From NCBI GenBank assembly GCA_900556625.1, contig USPQ01000042.1, forward strand, positions 1 to 22,972: a stretch of 22,972 nt of DNA. The letters run 5' to 3'. The notes under the pieces were generated by a model. The model saw only the letters and a program-made list of their open reading frames with translations. It was not told the origin of the DNA and did no database searches. Of the stretch, positions 14,406 to 22,716 are shown one piece after another (the first letter of the stretch is position 1; each line of letters begins with the position of its first letter). The position numbers and the translations under genes were made by a program. The DNA comes from an uncultured Bacteroides sp. (lineage in GTDB: Bacteria > Bacteroidota > Bacteroidia > Bacteroidales > Bacteroidaceae).

Positions 14406-14948
14406 ATGTTGATTGATGTTTCATATTTTATGTCAGGTCCCAGGCATATTGAGAATGTTTCGGTCGCTGAAATGCCTTCGCCCCAATCTCTTGCTGTGAA
14501 TGAGGTGATAAATGGGTATATTAAGGCATTTCAGCCCGAATTTCTCCGGAATGTTGTTGGTGTGACTCTTTCCCAAGCTATCACAGATTATTTGGAGCTT
14601 ATTGAACGGGAAAAGGAAGATTCTTCAGATGAAGTTGATATTTCAGAAGAGAAGGAAGCCCCCCAGTCCGGATATGCAGTATTATGCGAGAAGCTGTGTG
14701 AACCGTTCGCTGACTATGTCTTTTATCATATTCTTCGTGACGCAAACACCCAGGCTACAATAACCGGGCTTGTCCGTTTGAAATGTGCTAATGAATATAT
14801 AGCTCCTTTGAAGAGACAAGTAAGCACATGGAATAGCATGGTAGAGAAGAATAAACAGTTTGTTGAATGGGCTATGTCGAATGATTGTCCTTTCGATGTG
14901 CAAATAACCAAGAATCTTTTGACCCCAATTAATGCTTTCAATTTATGA
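14406..14948 (+). CDS. Probable head-tail adaptor protein
   Basis: A 180-residue mostly helical protein. Features include the opening SYFMSGPRHIENVSV, QPEFLRNVVGVTLSQAI (about 40-56), an acidic Glu/Asp-rich linker (about 65-82) and a C-terminal helix pair around LVRLKCANEYIAPLK. It resembles uncharacterised Bacteroidetes phage head-completion proteins by general form. The position right after the capsid genes matches a gp6-like adaptor that seals the portal. It overlaps the next gene by four bases (ATGA). The family was not identified with certainty. Confidence 0.6.
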   Translation: MLIDVSYFMSGPRHIENVSVAEMPSPQSLAVNEVINGYIKAFQPEFLRNVVGVTLSQAITDYLELIEREKEDSSDEVDISEEKEAPQSGYAVLCEKLCEPFADYVFYHILRDANTQATITGLVRLKCANEYIAPLKRQVSTWNSMVEKNKQFVEWAMSNDCPFDVQITKNLLTPINAFNL

Positions 14949-15517
14949 TAGATTTAGATATAACAGAACTGTTTGAGGAGATTGTAAAGGAACTTCCAGA
15001 AGGGCTTGAAATCCTCTATCCAAATGGGAAAGGGGGAACTAAAGTTGTGAAGTCCCCAAGGTTGAATTACATCTTCGGTAGCAGTCAATATATCAAAGAT
15101 ATTTTAGATGAATACAGTAAGTCTTCTGCCCAGTCTGAAAGGAAGTTTCCATTGGTTGCACTATTCACTCCAATTAGTGAGGATAGAGGTGACGCGGATT
15201 ATTTTTCAAAAGCAAAGGTTTCGTTAATTATAGCATGTTCTTCTTGTAAAGAGTGGAGCAATGAGATGCGCAGAACCACATCTTTTAAAAATATCCTTCG
15301 GCCAATCTATAAACGTTTATTGGAAGTATTATATGAAGATTCTCGGTTCGACTGCGACTATGACGAAAAAGTGAAACATAGTTATTCAGAAAACTATTCA
15401 TATGGCAGATACGGAGCCTATACAGATTCCGGTGAGGCTGTGAGCGAGCCGATTGATGCCATAAATATACGCTCGATGGAAATAAAAATTAATAATCTTA
15501 ATTGTAGAAGAAAATGA
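14945..15517 (+). CDS. Probable tail terminator/completion protein
   Basis: A 190-residue protein starting in an ATGA overlap with the adaptor-like gene and ending in an ATGA overlap with the probable tail tube gene. It has mixed alpha/beta character: a strand region around FPLVALFTPI (about 66-75), VSLIIACSS (about 89-97), a helical SFKNILRPIYKRLLEVL (about 110-126) and a final strand ending MEIKINNL. That order, including a last beta strand before the tube gene, fits tail terminator proteins such as lambda gpU relatives. Sequence alone does not prove it. Confidence 0.55.
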   Translation: MIDLDITELFEEIVKELPEGLEILYPNGKGGTKVVKSPRLNYIFGSSQYIKDILDEYSKSSAQSERKFPLVALFTPISEDRGDADYFSKAKVSLIIACSSCKEWSNEMRRTTSFKNILRPIYKRLLEVLYEDSRFDCDYDEKVKHSYSENYSYGRYGAYTDSGEAVSEPIDAINIRSMEIKINNLNCRRK

Positions 15518-16353
15518 GAAAGATTAGAACGTGTAAGGGTTCCCGGATGAACACTGGTAGTTCTGCTTGTAGCATTGACTGGAAAAAAGTCAAAGGTGCT
15601 ATCTTGACAGAACATGGTGTCAAACTCCCTGCTGATATAACAGGTGAGAAGTTGCTCGAATTGTGCCATGCAGACCGTCCCGGGCGTATTTACCCTATTT
15701 TGCCATTCCTAGAGTATGCCAAGAATGGTGGAGAGCCCCAAGTTAATGCTGTAGGGTACGGTGCAAGTGAATACAACGGGCTTAGCGCTCAAACAGACAC
15801 CTTCACTTTGAAGAAATTTGATGAGGTTTTGAATGCCCAGCTTCTGAAATGTGCCAATAAAGGATGGGACGTTTACTTTTGGAATCAGGATAATATGTTG
15901 ATCGGTTATAATGATGACACTGATATCCTTGCCGGTATTCCGATGTCTACTGTTTACCCGACCGTGACACAGTACCCGACCAGTAGTGCTAAGTCTGCGA
16001 TGACTGTTAGTTTTTCACATGAAGATGTGGAAGACAGCCAATTGCACTTTGACTACGTGCAGTTAGACTTCAATCCCAAGAATTTCGTTAAAGGCTTGGT
16101 TGATGTTGTGTTTCAAAAGTTGGAGGCCGAAAATACTTACAAAATAGTTGAAGTTGTTGGTGGTTATGACCGTACAGAAGAATTTGGCAGTCTTATTGCT
16201 GATGGTGCTGCTGAAGTTATGAATAACGTAACTTCTGCTACATATTCGGATGGTATCATTACCATTGTTCCTAAAGCCGGGGCGGTTCCTTCGTTGAAAG
16301 CTCCTTCTGTATTGTATGAAAAAGGAATCAGAGGTATCGAGCAGGTGTCATGA
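15514..16353 (+). CDS. Probable major tail (tube) protein
   Basis: A 279-residue, beta-rich protein placed where the tail tube protein is expected, between the terminator-like gene and the small chaperone-like gene. Its middle has repeated strand-forming segments (DVYFWNQDNMLIGY, AMTVSFSHEDVEDSQLHFDYVQLDF, GIITIVPKAG), as in tube-forming proteins. No known motif is decisive. Start ATG 15514 overlaps the previous stop (ATGA); an internal ATG at 15547 (MNTGSSACSID) is an alternative that would remove a basic leader of 11 residues. Function is inferred from order and fold-like pattern. Confidence 0.6.
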   Translation: MRKIRTCKGSRMNTGSSACSIDWKKVKGAILTEHGVKLPADITGEKLLELCHADRPGRIYPILPFLEYAKNGGEPQVNAVGYGASEYNGLSAQTDTFTLKKFDEVLNAQLLKCANKGWDVYFWNQDNMLIGYNDDTDILAGIPMSTVYPTVTQYPTSSAKSAMTVSFSHEDVEDSQLHFDYVQLDFNPKNFVKGLVDVVFQKLEAENTYKIVEVVGGYDRTEEFGSLIADGAAEVMNNVTSATYSDGIITIVPKAGAVPSLKAPSVLYEKGIRGIEQVS

Positions 16354-16505
16354 AGGTAGATAATGTTACGTTCGTCGAGGTTGCTGTGAAGGGCATGACG
16401 AAGGAAGAGTTTATTAATGCACACATTAAAGTCGTGTGGCAGGAACTGAAGGAAGCTGACCGTAAGAAGAAGCTCTCGGAAGTGTACGATGCGATAACTA
16501 AGTAA
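16350..16505 (+). CDS. Small 51-residue protein, possible tail assembly chaperone
   Basis: A short frame from ATG 16350 to TAA 16503-16505 codes 51 residues, with sequence around KGMTKEEFINAHIKVVW and a Lys-rich helix. It starts in an ATGA overlap with the tube gene, as the other genes here do, which argues that it is real. Its place, between tube and tape measure, is where tail assembly chaperones sit, although those are usually longer. A terminator-like hairpin follows four bases after the stop. No frameshift signal joining it to another frame was seen. Confidence 0.6.
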   Translation: MKVDNVTFVEVAVKGMTKEEFINAHIKVVWQELKEADRKKKLSEVYDAITK

Positions 16506-16508
16506 CCG

Positions 16509-16550
16509 ACGGGCTGGGGTGTGATTACAGCCCGGCCCGTTATAATTTTA
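16509..16550 (+). terminator. Strong GC-rich hairpin with T-rich tail in the tail operon
   Basis: ACGGGCTGGG (16509-16518) pairs with CCCGGCCCGT (16531-16540), ten pairs including one T-G. Inside the loop TGT can pair with ACA. TATAATTTTA follows. It is much more GC-rich than its surroundings and ends four bases before ATG 16555. It could lower expression of the later tail genes relative to the tube protein. Confidence 0.65.
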
Positions 16551-16554
16551 CTGT

Positions 16555-17076
16555 ATGGCAGATTTTGATGAATTACATAGAGTTATTCATTCCATTGCAT
16601 CCGGGTTTGAAGAGGAATGTATTAGGTGTATGGAAGAACATAAGAATGTGCTCGTTGATTGTATTCAGGAACAATTATATTCCGGCTTGGACGGTACCGA
16701 ACATCTATTGAATCCTGATTATGATACTGACACCTATTTTAACGAGCCCGGTCCCTGGCAGAACCGTGCGGAACAATATAAACGATGGAAGGAGAGGATA
16801 ACTCCGCCTCTTAGAAGTGAGATGCTTTATTTGCCACCGCGTCCGGTTGAGGTACCTAACCTTTTTATTACTGGTACTTTCTATGATAGCATAACTGCCG
16901 ATAGAATTGATTCCGGGCTTCGATTCTCAACGAAAGGATTTACGGACGGTAGTTCTATTGAGAAGAAATACGGTGAGCAGATTTTAGGCATTGGTGATAC
17001 AGCTAAAGAGTACTTTAATATTATGTATCTCCGTCCCTGGATGGAACGTTTCTTTTCAGAATGTGGATATCGGTAG
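16555..17076 (+). CDS. Hypothetical tail-region protein
   Basis: A 173-residue protein. It begins with an acidic helical part containing Cys22 and Cys25 (CIRCM) and a later Cys36. The middle is rich in Trp, Pro and Arg (GPWQNRAEQYKRWKER; LYLPPRPVEVPNLFITGTFYDSI). It ends with a helix rich in aromatics (EYFNIMYLRPWMERFFSECG). No family is recognised. It lies between the tube module and the tape measure, so a minor tail or neck role is plausible. The start follows the GC-rich hairpin directly. Confidence 0.65.
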   Translation: MADFDELHRVIHSIASGFEEECIRCMEEHKNVLVDCIQEQLYSGLDGTEHLLNPDYDTDTYFNEPGPWQNRAEQYKRWKERITPPLRSEMLYLPPRPVEVPNLFITGTFYDSITADRIDSGLRFSTKGFTDGSSIEKKYGEQILGIGDTAKEYFNIMYLRPWMERFFSECGYR

Positions 17077-17079
17077 AAA

Positions 17080-17268
17080 ATGGCTTGTAGTTGCGAAATA
17101 AGAAAGATGCAGAGTGAACTGGAACGTATCAGTGATCTTGCAAAGAAAGCAGCTGTCTTGGATGGTTGCATGTATGTCGTTTATCAGAAAGAAGATGGTA
17201 CCTATGCTTTTGATAAACTAGGAGTTGAGATAAAAGGAAAGATTGTTGAATATAGACATTACCTGTAA
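17080..17268 (+). CDS. Small hypothetical protein before the tape measure gene
   Basis: A 62-residue protein, three bases after the previous stop and two bases before the tape measure start. The first half is helical with CSC near the N-terminus (MACSCEIRKMQSELERI). The second half has strand-like segments (MYVVYQKEDGTYAFDKLG, KGKIVEYRHYL). The tight spacing and ordinary codons argue for a real gene. No family was recognised. Confidence 0.6.
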   Translation: MACSCEIRKMQSELERISDLAKKAAVLDGCMYVVYQKEDGTYAFDKLGVEIKGKIVEYRHYL

Positions 17269-17270
17269 TT

Positions 17271-20200
17271 ATGGCAGATTTAAAATTAAAAGATTTCGTT
17301 GATGAGAACGATTTGCAGAAATTGGTGGAGCTTGATAATACTATTGAGCGTGTGAGGGCTGATTATGTTAATGCGGCCAAAGAATTAGCAAAAGGTTTGA
17401 AACTAAATGTAGAAGGTGTTGCTGATCTTGAAAAGTTGAGTAACCTTTATAATACTCAAGCAAAAACGGCTGGTTCTGCATCTGCTGAATTAACCGAAGC
17501 TCTTAGAAGACAGTCTGAAATAACTCAAACTGTCAGTAAGAAGATAGAGGAAAAGCTAAATGTAGAGAAATTATCTGCTGCTGAACTGAAGAAACTAACC
17601 AAAGCAAACTCGGATAATGCTGTGTCCTTGGAAAAGGCTGCTAAAGCAGAAGCTAACTTGACAAAAGCGCAGAATGCCGGTAATACTACTCGTAAGAAAG
17701 CTGTTCTATCTGAAGAAGAACGTTTAAAACTTATCAGAACTGCTATTATCTTGACTAATCAGGAAGTACATAGCCGTTCACAAGCAAAGGAAATGAATAA
17801 GCAGCTGCAAAAGGCTGTTGATGTTTTGAAAGATACGGATGAAAACTATATTCGTACACTTGCCCGTCTTAATTCTACAATCGGAATCAATACCGATTAC
17901 ATAAAGCGAAATTCCGATCGATATAGTCAACAGAAAATGACTATCGGTGCATACCGGGAAGAAGTAAAGGCTGCATGGGTTGAGATACAGAACGGTAATA
18001 AATCCATGCAGAATATGGGTGTTATTGCCCGGAATGCCGGTAGGATGCTTAATACAGAGCTTGCTCCTGGGTTAAGTAAAGTTGGTGCTGGTTTAAAAGG
18101 GTGGGCAGCTGGATATATTGGTGCACAAGCTGTTGTTAGTGGAGTTGTTGCTTTATTTACAAAACTGCGTGAAGGAGTAGGTGATATTGTTAAATTTGAA
18201 TTAGCTAATAGTAGGCTTGCTGCAATATTAGGAACCACTTCTGATAAAGTGAAGGAGTTAACTGCGGATGCTCAACGTTTGGGTGCTACAACGAAATACA
18301 CTGCATCCGAAGCTACGGATTTGCAAATAGAACTTGCTAAACTAGGTTTTACTCGAAAAGAAATATTAGATGCAACAGAGCACGTTCTAAAATTTGCACA
18401 AGCTACCGGGGCAGAATTAGCAGATGCGGCTTCATTGGCAGGTGCTTCTCTTCGTATGTTTAATGCTGATACAAGAGAAACTGAAAGATATGTGTCTGCG
18501 ATGGCTGTCGCAACAACCAAAAGCGCATTGTCGTTTTCATATCTCGCTACTGCATTACCAATTGTTGGACCGGTTGCAAAAGCCTTTAATTTCAGTATTG
18601 AAGATACTTTGGCTTTGTTGGGTAAATTATCGGATGCCGGCTTTGATGCTTCAATGGCTGCTACTGCTACCCGTAATGTTTTTCTAAATTTAGCTGATAG
18701 TAATGGAAAGCTGGCAAAGGCGTTAGGTAAGCCCGTTAAAACATTGCCTGAGTTAGTTGAAGGATTGAAATCGCTAAAAGAAAAAGGGGTAGACTTGAAT
18801 ACTACTCTTGAATTAACTGATAAGCGTAGTGTTGCCGCTTTTAATGCCTTTCTCACCGCTGTTGATAAAATATTACCACTTAGAGAACAGATTACTGGTG
18901 TAGAACGTGAATTGGGCGATATGGCTCACACGATGGGAGATAATGTTCATGGAGCTCTTGCTAACTTATCTTCAGCATGGGAAGCGTTTATGCTTTCTTT
19001 CTCCGAGTCAACGGGACCTGCTAAGGAGTTTCTTAATTGGATGGCTGATAAAATAAGAGGTATCGCCAATGATTTGAAATCTCCTGAAGAAAAAATAGAA
19101 AAGATAGATTATAATTTTAGAACACTTGCAAAAAAAGATGCGAACAAAAAGTTATTGGAAGTAGAAAAAGATTTTCAGGCAGAATATAAGAGGCTTATTG
19201 ATGCTGGTGATACAGAGGAACAAGCATACACAAAAGCTGTTATTCAAATGAAAAATAAACGTATTGAAGTAACGGCCCAAGAGAGAGAAGCTTTAAAACG
19301 GATGAAAACTCGTGCTCAATATGCAACATCAGAGTTTGAAGATATGTCTTGGATAAAGAATGGTGCTGCTAAAATGTTTGGCTATTACACGTCGGAAGCA
19401 GAAAAAGCGGATAAGGCTCAGTTGGAATTTTCTAAAAACTTATTCAAAATAGCATCTAGCGATGAGTTTAATCGTGGACTTGATGTGATTGCAGAAAAGT
19501 TCCGTCCAAAGGGTAACGACAAAAATGGTTCAGGTATAACAGTCCTTACTGATAAAGAAAAACGTGAACAGGAAAAAGCTCTCAAAGAGAAGCTGAAAAT
19601 TCATGAAACTTATCAGGAGTCAGAACTAGCTCTTATGGATGAGGGACTGGAGAAAGAACTTGCTAAAATTGGTGTTGCTTACTCGAAGAAGATTGCTGCC
19701 GTCAAGGGTAATAGCAAAGAGGAAATTGCTACACGTCAGAATTTAGCTAAGGAAATGCAGGAAAGGCTAGATGAGTTTACTATTAAGTATAATTCTGATC
19801 GTGAGAAGAAGGATGTTGAGAACGCTCTTGCTGTTGTAAAAAAGGGGTCCCAGGAAGAACTTGATTTGAAATTGCACCAGTTAGAATTGCAACGTGAAGC
19901 AGAAATTGATGCAGCAGAGAAAACAGGTGAAGATGTAATATTGATAGATGAAAAATATGCTAGGAAAAAACAAGAGATTTACGGAAAGTATGCTTCTGAT
20001 CAGGTAGCATTGATTGCGGAAAATGCAGCCCATGAGCAAGAGATACGTGACGCTGCGTATGTAATGGATATGCTTGCTCTTAAAAAGAAGTTAGCATCCA
20101 AGCTAATAACAGAAGAGCAATATGCGATAGAGGAATACAATTTACAACTTGAATATGCACATAAGACTACTGAAGCAGCGATTGAAGCTTTGGAACTGGA

Positions 20201-21182
20201 ATTAACCGTTGAGAATATTACTGCTGAAGAACGTACTAAGATTGTTACTCAGTTGTATGTTTTGAAGGCTGCTCTCGCTAAAAAGGAGGCAGAATTACAG
20301 ATAAGTGCTATTCAAAATATTACTAAAGCTGAAGATAAAGCGTTAAAAGAACGCCAAAAGAATCTCAAAAAATGGTTGCAAACTGCATCACAAGCTGTAG
20401 GGACTATTGGAAATCTTGTTTCTACACTTTATGATGCTCAAATTGATAAGATAGAGGAAGAGCAGGATGCTAATGATGAAAAATATGATAAAGATGTTGA
20501 ACGGGTTGATAAACTGGCAGAGTCAGGTGCTATTTCCGAAGAAGAAGCAGAAGCGCGTAAACGTGCTGCAAAATCTTTGACAGAAGCAAAAAATGCTGAA
20601 CTAGAAAAACAAAAACAAGAAATGGCACGTAAACAAGCCATTTGGGAAAAGGCGACTAGTGTCGCTCAAGCTGGAATAGCCACTGCACTGGCAATAACTG
20701 AAGCTTTACCGAATATTCCTTTATCTATTGTTATTGGTGCCATGGGAGCAATTCAGGTTGCAACTATTCTTGCAACTCCTATTCCTTCCTATGCAGACGG
20801 TACTAAAGGTAATGATAGGCATCCTGGCGGTACCGCTTTAGTTGGTGATGCTGGTAAACATGAGGTTATCATGTATTCTGGAAAAGCATGGATTACTCCT
20901 GATGCTCCAACTTTAGTTGATATTCCTAAAGGTGCACAAGTCTTTCCTGATGTTGATAAGGTAGATATCTCTAATTTTGATATGCCGGATTGGGACTTTC
21001 CTACATTTTCACCGACATATTTTGCATCTTCTTCCGGTGACACCATTGTTTTCAATGATTATTCCCGATTAGAAAAAAGAGTTGATAGAACAAATCTCCT
21101 TTTGATGAAGAGTCTTAAAATGCAGCGTCAGGATGCGTCTAACCGTGATTTTGAACTGTATAAGTTGTCTAAACTGAAATAG
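17271..21182 (+). CDS. Tail tape measure protein (TP901 type)
   Basis: A 1303-residue protein, the longest in the window, which sets tail length and may help DNA cross the host envelope. The conserved TP901-type core lies at about 310-520: VKELTADAQRLGATTKYTAS, the ATGAELADAASLAGASLR segment, then ALPIVGPVAKAFNFSIEDTL and GFDASMAATATRNVFLNLAD. Long coiled-coil stretches rich in Glu/Lys run from about 610 to 1130. A hydrophobic segment at about 1130-1173 (AGIATALAITEALPNIPLSI) is followed by a Gly-rich region with YADGTKGNDRHPGG, common at the ends of these proteins. Assuming about 1.5 angstrom per residue, a tail near 190 nm can be guessed. Confidence 0.9.
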   Translation: MADLKLKDFVDENDLQKLVELDNTIERVRADYVNAAKELAKGLKLNVEGVADLEKLSNLYNTQAKTAGSASAELTEALRRQSEITQTVSKKIEEKLNVEKLSAAELKKLTKANSDNAVSLEKAAKAEANLTKAQNAGNTTRKKAVLSEEERLKLIRTAIILTNQEVHSRSQAKEMNKQLQKAVDVLKDTDENYIRTLARLNSTIGINTDYIKRNSDRYSQQKMTIGAYREEVKAAWVEIQNGNKSMQNMGVIARNAGRMLNTELAPGLSKVGAGLKGWAAGYIGAQAVVSGVVALFTKLREGVGDIVKFELANSRLAAILGTTSDKVKELTADAQRLGATTKYTASEATDLQIELAKLGFTRKEILDATEHVLKFAQATGAELADAASLAGASLRMFNADTRETERYVSAMAVATTKSALSFSYLATALPIVGPVAKAFNFSIEDTLALLGKLSDAGFDASMAATATRNVFLNLADSNGKLAKALGKPVKTLPELVEGLKSLKEKGVDLNTTLELTDKRSVAAFNAFLTAVDKILPLREQITGVERELGDMAHTMGDNVHGALANLSSAWEAFMLSFSESTGPAKEFLNWMADKIRGIANDLKSPEEKIEKIDYNFRTLAKKDANKKLLEVEKDFQAEYKRLIDAGDTEEQAYTKAVIQMKNKRIEVTAQEREALKRMKTRAQYATSEFEDMSWIKNGAAKMFGYYTSEAEKADKAQLEFSKNLFKIASSDEFNRGLDVIAEKFRPKGNDKNGSGITVLTDKEKREQEKALKEKLKIHETYQESELALMDEGLEKELAKIGVAYSKKIAAVKGNSKEEIATRQNLAKEMQERLDEFTIKYNSDREKKDVENALAVVKKGSQEELDLKLHQLELQREAEIDAAEKTGEDVILIDEKYARKKQEIYGKYASDQVALIAENAAHEQEIRDAAYVMDMLALKKKLASKLITEEQYAIEEYNLQLEYAHKTTEAAIEALELELTVENITAEERTKIVTQLYVLKAALAKKEAELQISAIQNITKAEDKALKERQKNLKKWLQTASQAVGTIGNLVSTLYDAQIDKIEEEQDANDEKYDKDVERVDKLAESGAISEEEAEARKRAAKSLTEAKNAELEKQKQEMARKQAIWEKATSVAQAGIATALAITEALPNIPLSIVIGAMGAIQVATILATPIPSYADGTKGNDRHPGGTALVGDAGKHEVIMYSGKAWITPDAPTLVDIPKGAQVFPDVDKVDISNFDMPDWDFPTFSPTYFASSSGDTIVFNDYSRLEKRVDRTNLLLMKSLKMQRQDASNRDFELYKLSKLK

Positions 21183-21184
21183 CT

Positions 21185-21766
21185 ATGATTGAAAGATTAA
21201 ATCAGATAACATTGAATGATTTCATTGAGCTTTCATGTGGAAACTATGCTTGTTTGCTTTCGGGTCGCGGATCTGTGTCTGAAAGCATGCTTAAAGAGAT
21301 GGCATCTAAATTAATTATCGAATACAGAAGCATTGTTAATCCTTCAGGTATGCAGGCTATGATTATGGACAAAGAGGATATGGTGAAGGAACGTGCCAAA
21401 CTATTGAGCCTTCGTATATGTCAGACTCTTGTTTCTCTTGGCTTTTATGATGATGTTCGTCAGGTGTTGGGCCAACTAAATGTAGATATCCGGGATATGA
21501 GTGATGAGCAAGTTATATCGAAGCTTGATTATTTACTTCATTCTGCAATTTTTGAGCAAAAACGGAATGAGGAGAGACGCAGTGAGGAACATAAAGGAAG
21601 TAAGGCTACTCCTGAACAAATTCGTTCTTCTTTTGATGCAGAGATTGCTTTTCTAATGACATTCTTTAAAATGAGTATTGATTCCCGCGTAATTAATGCT
21701 GCTGTCTATGCGAATATCGTTCATCAAGCTGATGTTGAAATATCGATCAGAAAAAGAAGCACATGA
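21185..21766 (+). CDS. Hypothetical protein after the tape measure
   Basis: A 193-residue helical protein whose start lies two bases after the tape measure stop, so it is part of the tail transcript. Segments include ITLNDFIELSCGNYACLLSGRG near the N-terminus, a central VKERAKLLSLRICQTLVSLGFYDDV, and a charged linker (QKRNEERRSEEHKGSK) before a last helix pair. No family is recognised. By position it may be a distal-tail accessory factor. It is the last gene before the terminator-like hairpin at 21832. Confidence 0.65.
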   Translation: MIERLNQITLNDFIELSCGNYACLLSGRGSVSESMLKEMASKLIIEYRSIVNPSGMQAMIMDKEDMVKERAKLLSLRICQTLVSLGFYDDVRQVLGQLNVDIRDMSDEQVISKLDYLLHSAIFEQKRNEERRSEEHKGSKATPEQIRSSFDAEIAFLMTFFKMSIDSRVINAAVYANIVHQADVEISIRKRST

Positions 21767-21776
21767 TAATATTGGT

Positions 21777-21823
21777 ATTACATATATGCTGTAATTCGAT
21801 TAATTTTTAATTAAAGCGAATTA
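21777..21823. repeat. Two overlapping inverted repeats in the gap after the tail genes
   Basis: ATTACA (21777-21782) is inverted as TGTAAT (21790-21795). TAATTCG (21792-21798) is inverted as CGAATTA (21817-21823). The arms share bases, so only one hairpin could form at a time. They could be operators or part of a regulatory leader ahead of the sigma factor pair; no TAnnTTTG match is visible here. Confidence 0.3.
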
Positions 21824-21831
21824 TTTCATAC

Positions 21832-21873
21832 AGTCGTTTGTACATCTCCTTTAGAATCACAAACGACTTTTTT
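21832..21873 (+). terminator. Intrinsic terminator abutting a start codon
   Basis: AGTCGTTTGT (21832-21841) pairs perfectly with ACAAACGACT (21859-21868), and six Ts (21868-21873) follow. This is a textbook intrinsic terminator, and it would end the tail transcript. The next gene begins at ATG 21874 with no gap. Its 17-base loop contains CTCCTT, complementary to the AAGGAG before the sigma gene. Confidence 0.75.
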
Positions 21874-22161
21874 ATGAATAGAAAAAACAGCATCCATTGT
21901 ATAAATAGGCATTTATACAATGTTTTATTGTCAGAATTACGTACATTAGAGACGAAGTGTAATCGGATAACGGCAGAAGTGTCCGAGGTAAAAAAAATGA
22001 TTGCCTTATTGCCCCCCGATATAGGCACTCTTATTAGTTCAATCGAGCGTTCTGCTAAGGAAATGCACGAACAAAGTATCATGCACCGGAAATATGTGGA
22101 AAGGTGCATTAATGGCGAACCGAAGATACACCTAATAAGGAGGGCTGACAATGGACTTTGA
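21874..22161 (+). CDS. Short coiled-coil protein overlapping the sigma factor gene
   Basis: A 95-residue protein from ATG 21874; the frame is open back to ATG 21838, but that start would lie inside the terminator hairpin. The central part is helical with heptad pattern (LYNVLLSELRTLETKCNRITAEVSEVKKMIALL). A second helix follows, with EMHEQSIMHRKYVERCI. It ends within the sigma factor gene (11-base overlap), so the two proteins are probably made together. It could bind the sigma factor as a regulator, but no anti-sigma motif is visible and it has no membrane segment. No family is recognised. Confidence 0.6.
   Translation: MNRKNSIHCINRHLYNVLLSELRTLETKCNRITAEVSEVKKMIALLPPDIGTLISSIERSAKEMHEQSIMHRKYVERCINGEPKIHLIRRADNGL
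22137..22144 (+). promoter_or_regulatory. Consensus ribosome binding site of the sigma factor gene
   Basis: AAGGAGGG stands six bases before ATG 22151. A perfect Shine-Dalgarno sequence is notable because most genes here have none. It supports ATG 22151 as the start and lies inside the preceding coding region. Confidence 0.7.
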
Positions 22162-22624
22162 AAAGGAATTATCAGAAATATATCCTTGGATATTAAAGGT
22201 GGCAAGAAAATTCTGCTGTTCCATGCAAGATGCTGAAGACTTAGCCGGTGATACAGTTTATAAGCTACTTGTGAATCGTGATAAATTTGATTGTTCTAAA
22301 CCACTTCAACCGTGGTGCCTTATTATAATGAGGAATACTTATATAATAAGATACAATAGAAATTCCCTTATACATTTTACAGGGCTTGATATGGTAGACG
22401 GAAGTGCCATTTCTAACTGTACAGCTCATTCAATACTGTTTGATGATTTGGTTTCCACAATACAACGGTGTGCTAAAAAATCCCGTTGTATTGATAGTGT
22501 GATGTATTATGCTAGTGGGTATTCATATGATGAGATAAGTGAAATCCTGAACATTCCTGTTGGAACTGTAAGAAGTCGTATTTCTTCTGGTCGGAAAATG
22601 CTACTTCAAGAATTCAAATATTAA
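22151..22624 (+). CDS. ECF-like sigma-70 family RNA polymerase sigma factor
   Basis: A 157-residue protein with the two-domain layout of ECF sigma factors. Region 2 lies at about 3-70 (EIYPWILKVARKFCCSMQDAEDLAGDTVYKLL, with AEDLAGD as the usual acidic core element). Region 4 lies at about 100-154 (YSYDEISEILNIPVGTVRSRISSGRKML), a helix-turn-helix of the GTVRSRI type. It lacks region 3, as ECF factors do. Host ECF factors redirect RNA polymerase; on a phage it would likely activate phage promoters. It has a strong ribosome binding site and overlaps the coiled-coil gene. A promoter-bearing new unit begins immediately downstream. Confidence 0.85.
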   Translation: MDFEKELSEIYPWILKVARKFCCSMQDAEDLAGDTVYKLLVNRDKFDCSKPLQPWCLIIMRNTYIIRYNRNSLIHFTGLDMVDGSAISNCTAHSILFDDLVSTIQRCAKKSRCIDSVMYYASGYSYDEISEILNIPVGTVRSRISSGRKMLLQEFKY

Positions 22625-22649
22625 TAGTGTGACTTATTAGAGAATTAAC

Positions 22650-22680
22650 TTTATAATATCACGAAAATATATTATGTTTG
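22650..22680 (+). promoter_or_regulatory. Bacteroidetes-type promoter for the last gene
   Basis: TATGTTTG (22673-22680) fits TAnnTTTG exactly. TTTA at 22650-22653, 19 bases upstream, matches three of four bases of the -33 box. Transcription would start near 22687, about 30 bases before ATG 22717. The match to the housekeeping form suggests the unit can be read without the phage sigma factor. Confidence 0.5.
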
Positions 22681-22716
22681 AATATTTAATTTTGAATAAT
22701 TTTTTTATAAACTATA

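Noticed and set aside
18272..18856. A 194-residue open frame opposite the tape measure gene
   Set aside because: It mirrors the codon pattern of the tape measure gene and has no recognisable features.
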